Shown one piece after another: positions 57,301-64,000 of a stretch of 64,000 bases of DNA. The translations under genes were made by a program, and so were the position numbers. This DNA comes from Palsa-661 sp035535015 (GTDB taxonomy: Bacteria; Actinomycetota; Acidimicrobiia; Acidimicrobiales; UBA8190): the NCBI GenBank assembly GCA_035535015.1, contig DATLQU010000026.1, positions 1 to 64,000 on the forward strand. Reading direction: 5' to 3'. The notes under the pieces were generated by a model, which was given only the letters and a program-made list of their open reading frames with translations, did no database searches and was not told where the DNA came from. How positions within the stretch are numbered: position 1 is the stretch's first letter; every line of letters begins with the position of its first letter.

Positions 57301-57417
57301 CCGAGATTGTCTGAACCGGTCCGGGGCGGGACACCGGGGCGGCCTACCGGGGCGGCCTGAGCACCGTCGGTCAGACAGAGCCGTTGTCGCTGCAGTCAAA
57401 AGATCCGCGATCGCCCT

Positions 57418-57440
57418 GAGCCCGGTCCTTGACCGGGCTC
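57418..57440. terminator. Perfect 10-bp hairpin between convergent genes
   Basis: GAGCCCGGTC and GACCGGGCTC pair without mismatch around a CTT loop, between the stops of sqdB (57300) and the LCP gene (57456). No T-run follows, but the position suits a two-way terminator. Confidence 0.65.
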
Positions 57441-57455
57441 GGTGGCGTCAGGGGC

Positions 57456-59009
57456 TCAGGGTCCCTCTGCCCCCGATGCCGTGCACGATCGAGGATCGAA
57501 CGGAGCCAGCGACTGTTTGGGGGCCGTGGGCGGAGCGAGGACGTCAGCGTTCGCTGTGGGGGTGGTCGTCGCTGAGCCGGGTGTCGTCGGCGAGGCGGCT
57601 GAAGCCGGAGCGTCAACGGTGAAGTCGGTACCGGTCACGACGGTCACGTCGGCGCCGTCAGAGGGGTGGCCCACACCCATGACGACGGCGCCGCTCAGCT
57701 CGTGGACGACCCGTTCGGCCGCGGCTTCATGACCGGCTGTGTAGATGACCGTCGTTTCGGAGACCGACCCGACGCGTGCGGTGTCGCCGGTGGCCACGAC
57801 ATCGAAGCCGAGTGCCCCGAGTGCCGTCCCGGTCGTCCCCGCCTGGCCCGTCTCACCTGTGCCGTTGAGCACCGAGACGGTGACGCCCTTGGCCGCCGGC
57901 AGGGGTCTGCCCGTCATGGTGTCGTGATTGGCGTCGACACCCAGGAAGTTTCCGATGACCTGGAGGTCCTGGGGCTGGCTGGTGAGCTCGACGCTGCCGT
58001 AATCGATGCCCCCGGCGACATAGGTCTGGGCGTCGACGATGACGGGCAAGGTCTCCTGTGGCGCCGCATTCGGGTTCACCCCGTGAAAGGTGAGCACGGT
58101 TCCGAGCATGTCCCCCAGGGAGAAGCTCGAATCCACCTGGAGCTGCGGAGCCACGGCGCCGAGGAGATCGTTGTCGGTGACGGGATTGCCGAGTCCCCGG
58201 GTGGAGACCGCCGTGGCCAGGACACGAAGGAATTCGTGATCACGCCGGATCCGGCTCAGGTCACTCTGGGGGTCATGGGGCCAGGTCTGGGGGTTGGTGG
58301 ACTTGACGCTCGGCGGCTTGTACTGAAGATGGCGGGCCCGCACGACGGCCAGAGCCTGGAAGCCGTCGAGACTCCGACAGCCGGCGGTGGGGATGTTGAG
58401 CGAGGATTCCGCGTCGTACAGCGGCATCGGGAAGTACATCTTGATGCCGCCCAGCGCATTCACCACGTTCTGAAAACTGTCGAAATTCAATTCGACGTAA
58501 TGCTGGATGGGGATACCGAAGTCCTCCTGGATGGCGTTGACGAGGCGCTCGGGGCCCTCGACCAGCGCCGCATCGATCTTGTTCGGCTCCGATCCCCGGG
58601 CATTCGGGACGAAGAGGTCCCGGGGGATCGACAAGATGGAGGCCGTGCCCTTCTTCGGGTCGAGATGCAGGATCATGACCACATCGCTGTTGACCCCGGT
58701 CACGCCCTCGGAGCAGAGCCCGAAGGCCGGGTTCTGCTGTTTGAGCGCACACCGTGACGTCGAACCCACCAGCACGATGTTCTCGACACCCGACGGAGGT
58801 ACGGCGGTGAGGTTGCCGACCTTGATGTGGCCGATCTGGTGGTTGCGGTACTCGACGTAACCGAAGGCGGCGCTGGCGATGACCACCACCATGGCGGTGA
58901 TCAGGGCGCCTATGCGGACGAGCCGGCGCACCAGGCGCTGACGCCTTTTGCGATGGACGTCGCCGCGCGCGTAGACGGAAGGAGGTGCAGAAGGGGTGCT
59001 CTCGGGCAC
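57456..59009 (-). CDS. LytR-CpsA-Psr (LCP) family wall glycopolymer ligase
   Basis: A 517-residue membrane protein. A basic cytoplasmic tail (about 1-32) is followed by one helix, ALITAMVVVIASAAFGYVEY. The LCP domain has NSDVVMILHLDPKKGTASILSIPRDLFV, with conserved Asp and Arg residues, then GPERLVNAIQEDFGIPIQHYVEL and QALAVVRARHLQY, with further Arg. A LytR_C domain (GVTVSVLNGTGETGQAGT) and a Thr/Ala-rich tail complete it. LCP proteins move undecaprenyl-linked polymers onto peptidoglycan. GTG start with a -10 box 8 nt upstream. Confidence 0.92.
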   Translation of the reverse strand: MPESTPSAPPSVYARGDVHRKRRQRLVRRLVRIGALITAMVVVIASAAFGYVEYRNHQIGHIKVGNLTAVPPSGVENIVLVGSTSRCALKQQNPAFGLCSEGVTGVNSDVVMILHLDPKKGTASILSIPRDLFVPNARGSEPNKIDAALVEGPERLVNAIQEDFGIPIQHYVELNFDSFQNVVNALGGIKMYFPMPLYDAESSLNIPTAGCRSLDGFQALAVVRARHLQYKPPSVKSTNPQTWPHDPQSDLSRIRRDHEFLRVLATAVSTRGLGNPVTDNDLLGAVAPQLQVDSSFSLGDMLGTVLTFHGVNPNAAPQETLPVIVDAQTYVAGGIDYGSVELTSQPQDLQVIGNFLGVDANHDTMTGRPLPAAKGVTVSVLNGTGETGQAGTTGTALGALGFDVVATGDTARVGSVSETTVIYTAGHEAAAERVVHELSGAVVMGVGHPSDGADVTVVTGTDFTVDAPASAASPTTPGSATTTPTANADVLAPPTAPKQSLAPFDPRSCTASGAEGP

Positions 59010-59017
59010 GGCAAGCG

Positions 59018-59023
59018 AGTGTA
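59018..59023 (-). promoter_or_regulatory. -10 box of the LCP gene (leaderless layout)
   Basis: TACACT on the minus strand, 8 nt before GTG 59009. Confidence 0.45.
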
Positions 59024-59094
59024 GCGGTGCCTGGCGTGCGTTCCGGGTACCCCCGTCCCCTGTGCCAGGCCGGGGGCCTCACCTCTCCGACCGA

Positions 59095-59100
59095 TAGGGT
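59095..59100 (+). promoter_or_regulatory. -10 box of the 59107 gene (leaderless layout)
   Basis: TAGGGT lies 6 nt before GTG 59107. Confidence 0.5.
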
Positions 59101-59106
59101 CCTCAC

Positions 59107-60234
59107 GTGGTCGGGGAACGACGCCGGCTCCGACGGCGACGCGGTGGAGGGCGGGGAGTGGCTCGAATTGTCGCTTCTGCCGTGGTCTGCGCCCTCGTCG
59201 TGGTGATCGCCGTCGGCGCTATCACCCAGATCGGGCCGGCATCGGGCCCCGACCGGCGCACGGTCAACCGGAGCTTCGCCGCCCTGGTGACGCCGATCAT
59301 CGTGCGGTCGAATGTCTCAGGCACCGTCCTCAGCCGACTCCTGGCCGACGGCTCGACTTTGAGCAGGACCACCTTCTTCTCCGATCTCGGCTCGATCGCC
59401 ACCGACACAGCCGACGAGGCCCGCCGTTTCGCGGCTGTGACTCCCCCATCGCCGACGGGGGGAGTGGCCCCATCCTGTGGGGCGACCATCGACGGACGGG
59501 CACGCATCGGCGCTGAGCTCCGCGCTGTACTCGAGGACCTTCTCGGTGGTCCGGGCGGGCGTGGAGGCGGTGACGAAGCCGGTGCCGCTCGGACGCTGGT
59601 CGCCGCCGGCACAGCGCTCATGTCCGCCGACGCATCCTGGGCGGCCTGCCGACGGGCGCTGCGCCGTGCGCCGGGCTCGGCTCGACTGCCGGCTTCGAGA
59701 TGGGTGTCGGATCGTGGCGTCTGGGAAGACGCCGCCGTGGGTCAATTCGTGACCTCGCTGATCGGTTCGGCCTCGTTGGAAGCCGTCCATCGCATCGCCT
59801 TCGTCACGGTGACCACCAACCCTGCCGCCGTGCCCGGCGGGGCCGGGATCAGGGTGCTTCCGGCCACGTCGACAGTGCAGGTCGAGGTGGTGGTGGCCGA
59901 TCAGGGCAACGTCGATGAACGGCGTGTGAAAATTGTCGTGTCGGCGGTGCCCCAGGGCACGGCACGGGCACCCGCTCCCGTCGAGGCCACCGCCGACATC
60001 ACGGCCGGCACCTCCGTGGCCCTGACCCTGGCAAACATCCGGGTCCGGACGGGGACCTCCTACGTCCTCGATGTCACCGCCACCACGCCTTCGACCGGTG
60101 CCGCCATATCCATGTCCCTGCCGCTGCGGGTGTCGGTCACGCCGACCACCACGACCACCACCACGCCGGCCACCACCACGCCGACCACCACCATGGCCAC
60201 CACGACCACCACGACGGGGGCGCATTCACGGTGA
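59107..60234 (+). CDS. Membrane-anchored hypothetical protein with Thr-rich tail
   Basis: A 375-residue protein I do not recognise by family. A strongly basic N-terminus (RRRLRRRRGGG) precedes one membrane helix (IVASAVVCALVVVIAVGAI, about 20-38). An extracellular helical region follows (about 45-215), with conserved-looking Cys in SCGATIDG and ASWAACRRAL that could form a disulfide. A beta-sandwich-like domain (about 225-345; TSTVQVEVVVADQGNVDERRV) is followed by a tail of Thr and Pro (about 347-370). It is divergent from the LCP gene, so an envelope role is plausible. Confidence 0.7.
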   Translation: MVGERRRLRRRRGGGRGVARIVASAVVCALVVVIAVGAITQIGPASGPDRRTVNRSFAALVTPIIVRSNVSGTVLSRLLADGSTLSRTTFFSDLGSIATDTADEARRFAAVTPPSPTGGVAPSCGATIDGRARIGAELRAVLEDLLGGPGGRGGGDEAGAARTLVAAGTALMSADASWAACRRALRRAPGSARLPASRWVSDRGVWEDAAVGQFVTSLIGSASLEAVHRIAFVTVTTNPAAVPGGAGIRVLPATSTVQVEVVVADQGNVDERRVKIVVSAVPQGTARAPAPVEATADITAGTSVALTLANIRVRTGTSYVLDVTATTPSTGAAISMSLPLRVSVTPTTTTTTTPATTTPTTTMATTTTTTGAHSR

Positions 60235-60273
60235 CCAAACGGGACCTGTAATGACCGTCGGGGGATGGGGCCC

Positions 60274-60279
60274 TAGGAT
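60274..60279 (+). promoter_or_regulatory. -10 box of gltA
   Basis: TAGGAT implies transcription from about 60286 and a leader of about 28 nt containing AGGAGGG (60297-60303). This excludes the in-frame ATG at 60251 as the main start. Confidence 0.5.
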
Positions 60280-60313
60280 CGAGACGGGAACGTCACAGGA
60301 GGGTCCGAGCGTC

Positions 60314-61585
60314 GTGGCCGAGAGCATCACAATCATCGACAACCGGACGGGGAACCAGCTTGAGATCCCCATCGACCGCGGAGGGGTGGCGGCCAGCGAA
60401 TGGTCGAAACTGCTCCCGGGGATCTGGTTCTACGACCCGGGATTCGTATCGACAGCCGCCTGCGAGAGCACCATCACGTATCTCGACGGCGACGAGGGGA
60501 TCCTGCGCTACCGCGGCTACCCGATCGAAGAGCTGGCCGAGAACTCGACCTATCTGGAAGTGGCCTATCTGCTGCTGCACGGTGAGTTGCCCACGGCGGA
60601 GGAGTTCGGCGCCTGGCGTCACGAGATCACCATGCACACCTTCATTCACGAGAACGTGCGCAAGCGATTCCTGGAGGGGTTCCACTACGACGCCCACCCC
60701 ATGGGCATGTTGGTATCCGCCGTCGCCGCCCTGTCGACCTTCTACCTCGATGCCAAGGAGATCTTCGATCCCGATTCCCGACATAAGCAGGTCACCCGCC
60801 TGATCGCCAAAATGCCGACCTTGGCTGCCGCCGCCCATCGTTTCAGCATCGGGATGCCCTTCGTCTACCCGGACAACTCCCTCGACTTCTGCTCCAATTT
60901 CCTGTCGATGTTGTGGAAAGTGGCCGAGCCGCGTTTCGACGCCAATCCCATCTTGACCCGCGCTCTCGACGTACTTTTCATTCTCCACGCCGATCATGAA
61001 CAGAATTGCTCCACCACCGCCATGCGAGTGGTCGGCTCCTCGCATTCGGACCCCTACTCGGCCTGCGCCGCGGCGTGCGCCGCTCTGTACGGTCCCCGCC
61101 ACGGGGGGGCCAACGAGGCTGTGATCCGGATGCTGACCGAGATCGGTTCGATCGACAATGTTCCCGCTTTCGTCGACTCGGTGAAGCAGGGTACCGGTGG
61201 CCGGCTGCAGGGCTTCGGCCACCGCGTGTACAAGAGCTATGACCCGAGAGCCAAGATCATCAAGCGCACGGCGGACGAAGTCTTCGAGGTGACGGGGAAG
61301 AACCCCCTCCTCGACATCGCCCTCAAGCTGGAAGAGATCGCGCTGTCGGACGAGTACTTCACCTCTCGGCGGCTCTATCCCAATGTCGACTTCTACTCGG
61401 GCCTGATCTACCAGGCCATGGGTTTCCCGCTCGAGATGTTCCCCGTTCTGTTCGCCATTCCCCGGACGGCGGGCTGGCTCGCCCACTGGCAGGAGATGCT
61501 GGACCAGGATTCGAAGATCGCCCGTCCCCGCCAGCTCTACGCCGGCCCCGAGTTGCGCCCCTACGTTCCCATCGGCAGCCGCTGA
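60314..61585 (+). CDS. gltA: Citrate synthase
   Basis: A 423-residue type II citrate synthase. ADHEQNCSTTAMR and GPRHGGANEAVIRML contain the two active-site His, and GFGHRVYKSYDPRAKIIK contains the His-Arg-Asp segment for catalysis and CoA binding. It condenses acetyl-CoA and oxaloacetate. GTG 60314 was chosen because AGGAGGG is 10 nt upstream and a -10 box lies between it and ATG 60251; homology begins around ITIIDNRTG. Confidence 0.93.
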   Translation: MAESITIIDNRTGNQLEIPIDRGGVAASEWSKLLPGIWFYDPGFVSTAACESTITYLDGDEGILRYRGYPIEELAENSTYLEVAYLLLHGELPTAEEFGAWRHEITMHTFIHENVRKRFLEGFHYDAHPMGMLVSAVAALSTFYLDAKEIFDPDSRHKQVTRLIAKMPTLAAAAHRFSIGMPFVYPDNSLDFCSNFLSMLWKVAEPRFDANPILTRALDVLFILHADHEQNCSTTAMRVVGSSHSDPYSACAAACAALYGPRHGGANEAVIRMLTEIGSIDNVPAFVDSVKQGTGGRLQGFGHRVYKSYDPRAKIIKRTADEVFEVTGKNPLLDIALKLEEIALSDEYFTSRRLYPNVDFYSGLIYQAMGFPLEMFPVLFAIPRTAGWLAHWQEMLDQDSKIARPRQLYAGPELRPYVPIGSR

Positions 61586-61612
61586 TCGTCGGGCGGTTCG
61601 TGAACCGTCCGG

Positions 61613-62473
61613 CTAATCGACAGGGCGGGGGACGAGCCGCATGAGCCCCTCCTGCACCATGGACACCACCAAGGTGCCCTCCCGGGTGAAGAGAAAACCC
61701 CGAGCCAAGCCGCGGGCGCCGAAGGCACTGGGGCTGTCCATGTCGTACAGGAGCCAGTCGTCGGCCCGGAAGGGCCGGTGGAACCACATGCAGTGATCGA
61801 GGCTGGCGCCCATGAACTCGGCGTCGTCCCACCGGACCTCGTGGGGAGCGAGCATCGTGTCGAACAGCGACATGTCCGACGCATAGGTGGCGATGCAGGC
61901 GTGCAGCAAGGGGTCGTCGCCCAACGTTCCGTCGGCGCGGATCCAGAGCCTTTGGATGGGGTCGCGGTTCTCGTGCTGCATCCAGGGCAGCTCCCCCACG
62001 TGGCGCTGGTCGATGGGGTGGGGTCGGGCGAACCAATCGGCCAATTGATCCCGGAGTGGCTCCAGTCGTTCGCGCAAGCTGACCAGAGTCTCAGGGCCGG
62101 GGACATCGGGCATGGGGGCCTGGTGGACGAAGTCACCGTCTTCGTCCACCTGGAAGGAGGTCTGCATGTTGAAGATGGCCTGGCCGTGCTGGATGGCCAC
62201 CACCCGTCGGGTGGTGAAGGACCGCCCGTCGCGGATGCGGTCGACCTCGTAGAGGATGGGGACGTTCGGGTCCCCGGGGCGCAGGAAATACGAGTGCAGG
62301 GAGTGGACCCGGCCCCGTTCGACCGTCCGTCCGGCCGCCATCAGCGCCTGAGCCGCCACCTGCCCCCCGAAGACGCGTTGGCGGTGCTCGTCGGGGCTGA
62401 CGCCCCGGAAGATATTGACCTCGATGGGCTCGATGTCGAGCAATTTGACGAGGAAGTCCAGGGCGTCGCTCAC
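61613..62473 (-). CDS. tesB: Acyl-CoA thioesterase II
   Basis: A 286-residue double-hotdog protein. VFGGQVAAQALMAAGRTV and VHSLHSYFLRPGDPNVPI are TesB signatures; FMGASLDHCMWFHRPFRADDWLLYDMDSP holds the catalytic Asp region; GARGLARGFLFTREGTLVVSMVQEG ends it. It releases fatty acids from medium to long acyl-CoA. GTG 62473 was chosen: AGGA lies about 8 nt upstream, and the longer frame lacks homology. Confidence 0.93.
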   Translation of the reverse strand: MSDALDFLVKLLDIEPIEVNIFRGVSPDEHRQRVFGGQVAAQALMAAGRTVERGRVHSLHSYFLRPGDPNVPILYEVDRIRDGRSFTTRRVVAIQHGQAIFNMQTSFQVDEDGDFVHQAPMPDVPGPETLVSLRERLEPLRDQLADWFARPHPIDQRHVGELPWMQHENRDPIQRLWIRADGTLGDDPLLHACIATYASDMSLFDTMLAPHEVRWDDAEFMGASLDHCMWFHRPFRADDWLLYDMDSPSAFGARGLARGFLFTREGTLVVSMVQEGLMRLVPRPVD

Positions 62474-62557
62474 AGGGACATCCTGACAGCGCCCGACAGG
62501 GCTGGGCGAGACCGGGGTCGAAGGGCCCGGGAGGAGTCGGGGGCAACGGCTCGCCGC

Positions 62558-62563
62558 TACGGT
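62558..62563 (+). promoter_or_regulatory. -10 box of the GH1 gene (leaderless layout)
   Basis: TACGGT lies 7 nt before ATG 62571. Confidence 0.45.
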
Positions 62564-62570
62564 TTCGGCC

Positions 62571-63755
62571 ATGCCGACGGCCCCCTTTCCCGATGGATTC
62601 CTGTGGGGAGCGGCCTCGGCCGCCCACCAGATCGAGGGCGGAAACGTCAACAACAACTGGTGGCAGTTCGAACACATGCCCGGGACACCATGCGCAGTGT
62701 CCAGTGGGGACGCATGCGACTCGTGGCACCGGTGGCCCGAGGATCTGGATCTGCTGGCGTCGCTCGGTTTCGGCGCCTACCGCTTCTCCATCGAATGGAG
62801 CCGGATCGAACCGGAGCAGGACGAGTGGTCGGCGGCCAGCCTCGAGCACTATCGCCGGCAATGCGCCGCCTGCTGGGAACGCGGCCTCGTCCCCCTGGTC
62901 ACGTTTCACCATTTCACGACCCCGGCCTGGCTGACCGCCCGCGGCGGGTGGGAAGCGGCGGACGCGCCGGAACGCTTCGCCCGCTTCTGCGAGCGTGCCG
63001 TGGCGCATCTGGGCGACCTGGTCGGCTGGGGGTGCACCATCAACGAGCCCAACATCGTGGCCTTCATGGGCTATCTGGCCGGGATCTTCCCGCCGGCGGT
63101 GCGCGACTCCGAGCGTCGGCGGGCGGTGAACGACGCGCTGTGCCGGGCCCACCGGTTGGCGACCGATGCCCTGCGCGCCGGTCGGGGGGAATTCCCGGTC
63201 GGGTTGACCCTGTCGATGACCGACTATCAGGCGGTCGACGACGGTGACGGCCAGCGGGACCGGATACGGCGGTCGATGGAAGACGTCTTTCTCGAGGCCA
63301 CCACGGGCGACGATTTCATCGGGGTCCAGTGCTATACCCGGATGCGGGTCGGACCCGAGGGCGCCCTGCCGGCCGAGGAAGGGGTGGCGCTCACCCAGAT
63401 GGGGTACGAGTACTGGCCCCAGTCACTCGAAGCCGTGGTCAGGCGGGCCTGGGACGTCACCGGCGGCATCCCCGTCGTCGTCACGGAGTCGGGCATCGGC
63501 ACGGCCACCGACGCCGAGAGGATCGCCTATGTGACCGAGGCACTGGCCGGAGTGCGCCGATGCCTCGACGACGCCATCGACGTCCGGGGCTACGTGTACT
63601 GGAGCCTGCTCGACAATTTCGAATGGGTCCTGGGGTACGCGCCGACCTTCGGACTGGTGGCCGTGGACCGGGAGACCTTCGAACGACGCCCCAAGCCCAG
63701 CGCATCATGGTTGGGCGCCGTGGCTCGGGCCAATGCCGTCGAAGTCCCCGGATGA
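62571..63755 (+). CDS. Glycoside hydrolase family 1 (beta-glucosidase type)
   Basis: A 394-residue TIM-barrel glycosidase, somewhat short for GH1. It begins FPDGFLWGAASAAHQIEGG, the N-terminal family signature. CTINEPNIVAFMGY carries the acid/base Glu and VVVTESGIGTATD the nucleophile Glu. YVYWSLLDNFEWVLGYAPTFGLV is the C-terminal signature. It hydrolyses beta-linked glucosides or galactosides. No signal peptide. It is the third glycosidase family with a clear intact gene in the window besides GH15 and GH4. Confidence 0.92.
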   Translation: MPTAPFPDGFLWGAASAAHQIEGGNVNNNWWQFEHMPGTPCAVSSGDACDSWHRWPEDLDLLASLGFGAYRFSIEWSRIEPEQDEWSAASLEHYRRQCAACWERGLVPLVTFHHFTTPAWLTARGGWEAADAPERFARFCERAVAHLGDLVGWGCTINEPNIVAFMGYLAGIFPPAVRDSERRRAVNDALCRAHRLATDALRAGRGEFPVGLTLSMTDYQAVDDGDGQRDRIRRSMEDVFLEATTGDDFIGVQCYTRMRVGPEGALPAEEGVALTQMGYEYWPQSLEAVVRRAWDVTGGIPVVVTESGIGTATDAERIAYVTEALAGVRRCLDDAIDVRGYVYWSLLDNFEWVLGYAPTFGLVAVDRETFERRPKPSASWLGAVARANAVEVPG

Positions 63756-63786
63756 GGGTGGCCAGCCGCCCACCTGACGCTCCGGG

Positions 63787-63792
63787 TAGATT
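63787..63792 (+). promoter_or_regulatory. -10 box of the GtrA-family gene (leaderless layout)
   Basis: TAGATT lies 7 nt before ATG 63800. Confidence 0.45.
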
Positions 63793-63799
63793 GGCGGGG

Positions 63800-64000
63800 A
63801 TGTCTGCTCTCGTGGTGCGCCTCTGGCGCCTCTACCACACCCCCCAAGGCAAGAAGATGTTCCGGTACACCATGGTGTCGGTCATCTCCACCCTCGTCTC
63901 GGTGACCGTCCTTGGTCTCGTCTACGGGGTGTTCCAGTGGTGGACCGAGGTGCCGAGCACCCTGTTCGCCAATGTGGTGGCGACGGTGCCCTCGTACTAC
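63800..64000 (+). CDS. GtrA-family membrane protein, N-terminal part
   Basis: The first 67 residues of a gene that runs off the window. A short basic start (RLWRLYHTPQGKKMFRY) is followed by a hydrophobic helix (TMVSVISTLVSVTVLGLVYGVF) and STLFANVVATVPSYY, which matches the GtrA family (helix 1, then the ANVVAT.PSY motif). These proteins have four helices and are thought to help move polyprenyl-linked sugars across the membrane. It fits the envelope glycan genes upstream. Confidence 0.8.
   Translation, partial: MSALVVRLWRLYHTPQGKKMFRYTMVSVISTLVSVTVLGLVYGVFQWWTEVPSTLFANVVATVPSYY

Noticed and set aside
60251..60313. ATG 60251 as citrate synthase start
   Set aside because: A TAGGAT -10 box lies downstream of it and a ribosome site directs translation to GTG 60314.

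Overview
The window is 64 kb of high-GC, densely coding DNA from an actinobacterium, most likely an Acidimicrobiia-like lineage. Supporting features are GTG/TTG starts, an actinobacterial-type acyl-CoA carboxylase epsilon subunit, LCP-family wall ligase and GtrA proteins, a small SRP RNA, and many genes whose start codon lies 6-8 nt after a TANNNT -10 box, the layout expected of leaderless mRNAs. The lineage is inferred; there is no rRNA or other taxonomic marker here.

Layout. 1-7321: a plus-strand, tightly coupled operon (GMC oxidoreductase, GH15, SDR, hypothetical, enolase-superfamily enzyme, small ORF, group III truncated hemoglobin, nitronate monooxygenase), facing a glycogen-debranching-type glycosidase at 7436-9604. 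9605-11774: a gene-poor scar holding only the C-terminal tail of a 6-phosphogluconate dehydrogenase, an intact 6-phosphogluconolactonase and the 5' half of a tRNA-Ser. 11775-15869: tadA, tRNA-Ser(GGA), SRP RNA, dnaX, recR. 15892-18405: a two-gene unit of a beta-class DNA methyltransferase with an extra C-terminal domain and a companion that may be the restriction enzyme. 18515-23493 and 28292-33057: two blocks of acyl-CoA carbon metabolism (thiolase, crotonyl-CoA carboxylase/reductase, epimerase, propionyl-CoA carboxylase beta and epsilon, BCCP-CT fusion, ethylmalonyl-CoA mutase, 3-hydroxybutyryl-CoA dehydrogenase), together most of the upper ethylmalonyl-CoA pathway. They are separated by a 5-kb stretch with a type II lumazine synthase behind a KstR-like operator, a GH4 glycosidase, a frameshifted lipoprotein and a truncated group II intron.

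33127-47171: mostly housekeeping genes (S51 peptidase-like protein, two cyclophilins, aspartokinase, aspartate-semialdehyde dehydrogenase, PhoU), then a two-gene arginine-to-proline module that looks like the cyanobacterial bifunctional ArgZ/AgrE enzyme split in two, a serine hydrolase, NDH-2, a fused E1 alpha-beta 2-oxoacid dehydrogenase and rmuC. 47176-53795: an AddAB-like helicase-nuclease pair. 53834-60234: cell-envelope genes (GT2, frameshifted undecaprenyl-diphosphatase, UDP-sulfoquinovose synthase, LCP protein, membrane-anchored hypothetical). 60314-64000: citrate synthase, TesB thioesterase, GH1 glucosidase and the start of a GtrA protein.

The observations most worth follow-up are the split arginine dihydrolase/ornithine cyclodeaminase pair, the methyltransferase-companion unit, the KstR-like palindrome inside the ribH2 promoter, the BCCP-CT fusion lying against the truncated intron, the widespread leaderless promoter geometry, and in-frame tandem duplications of stop-codon segments at the ends of two pathway genes. 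Three single-base losses in C/G runs may be assembly errors rather than real pseudogenisation.
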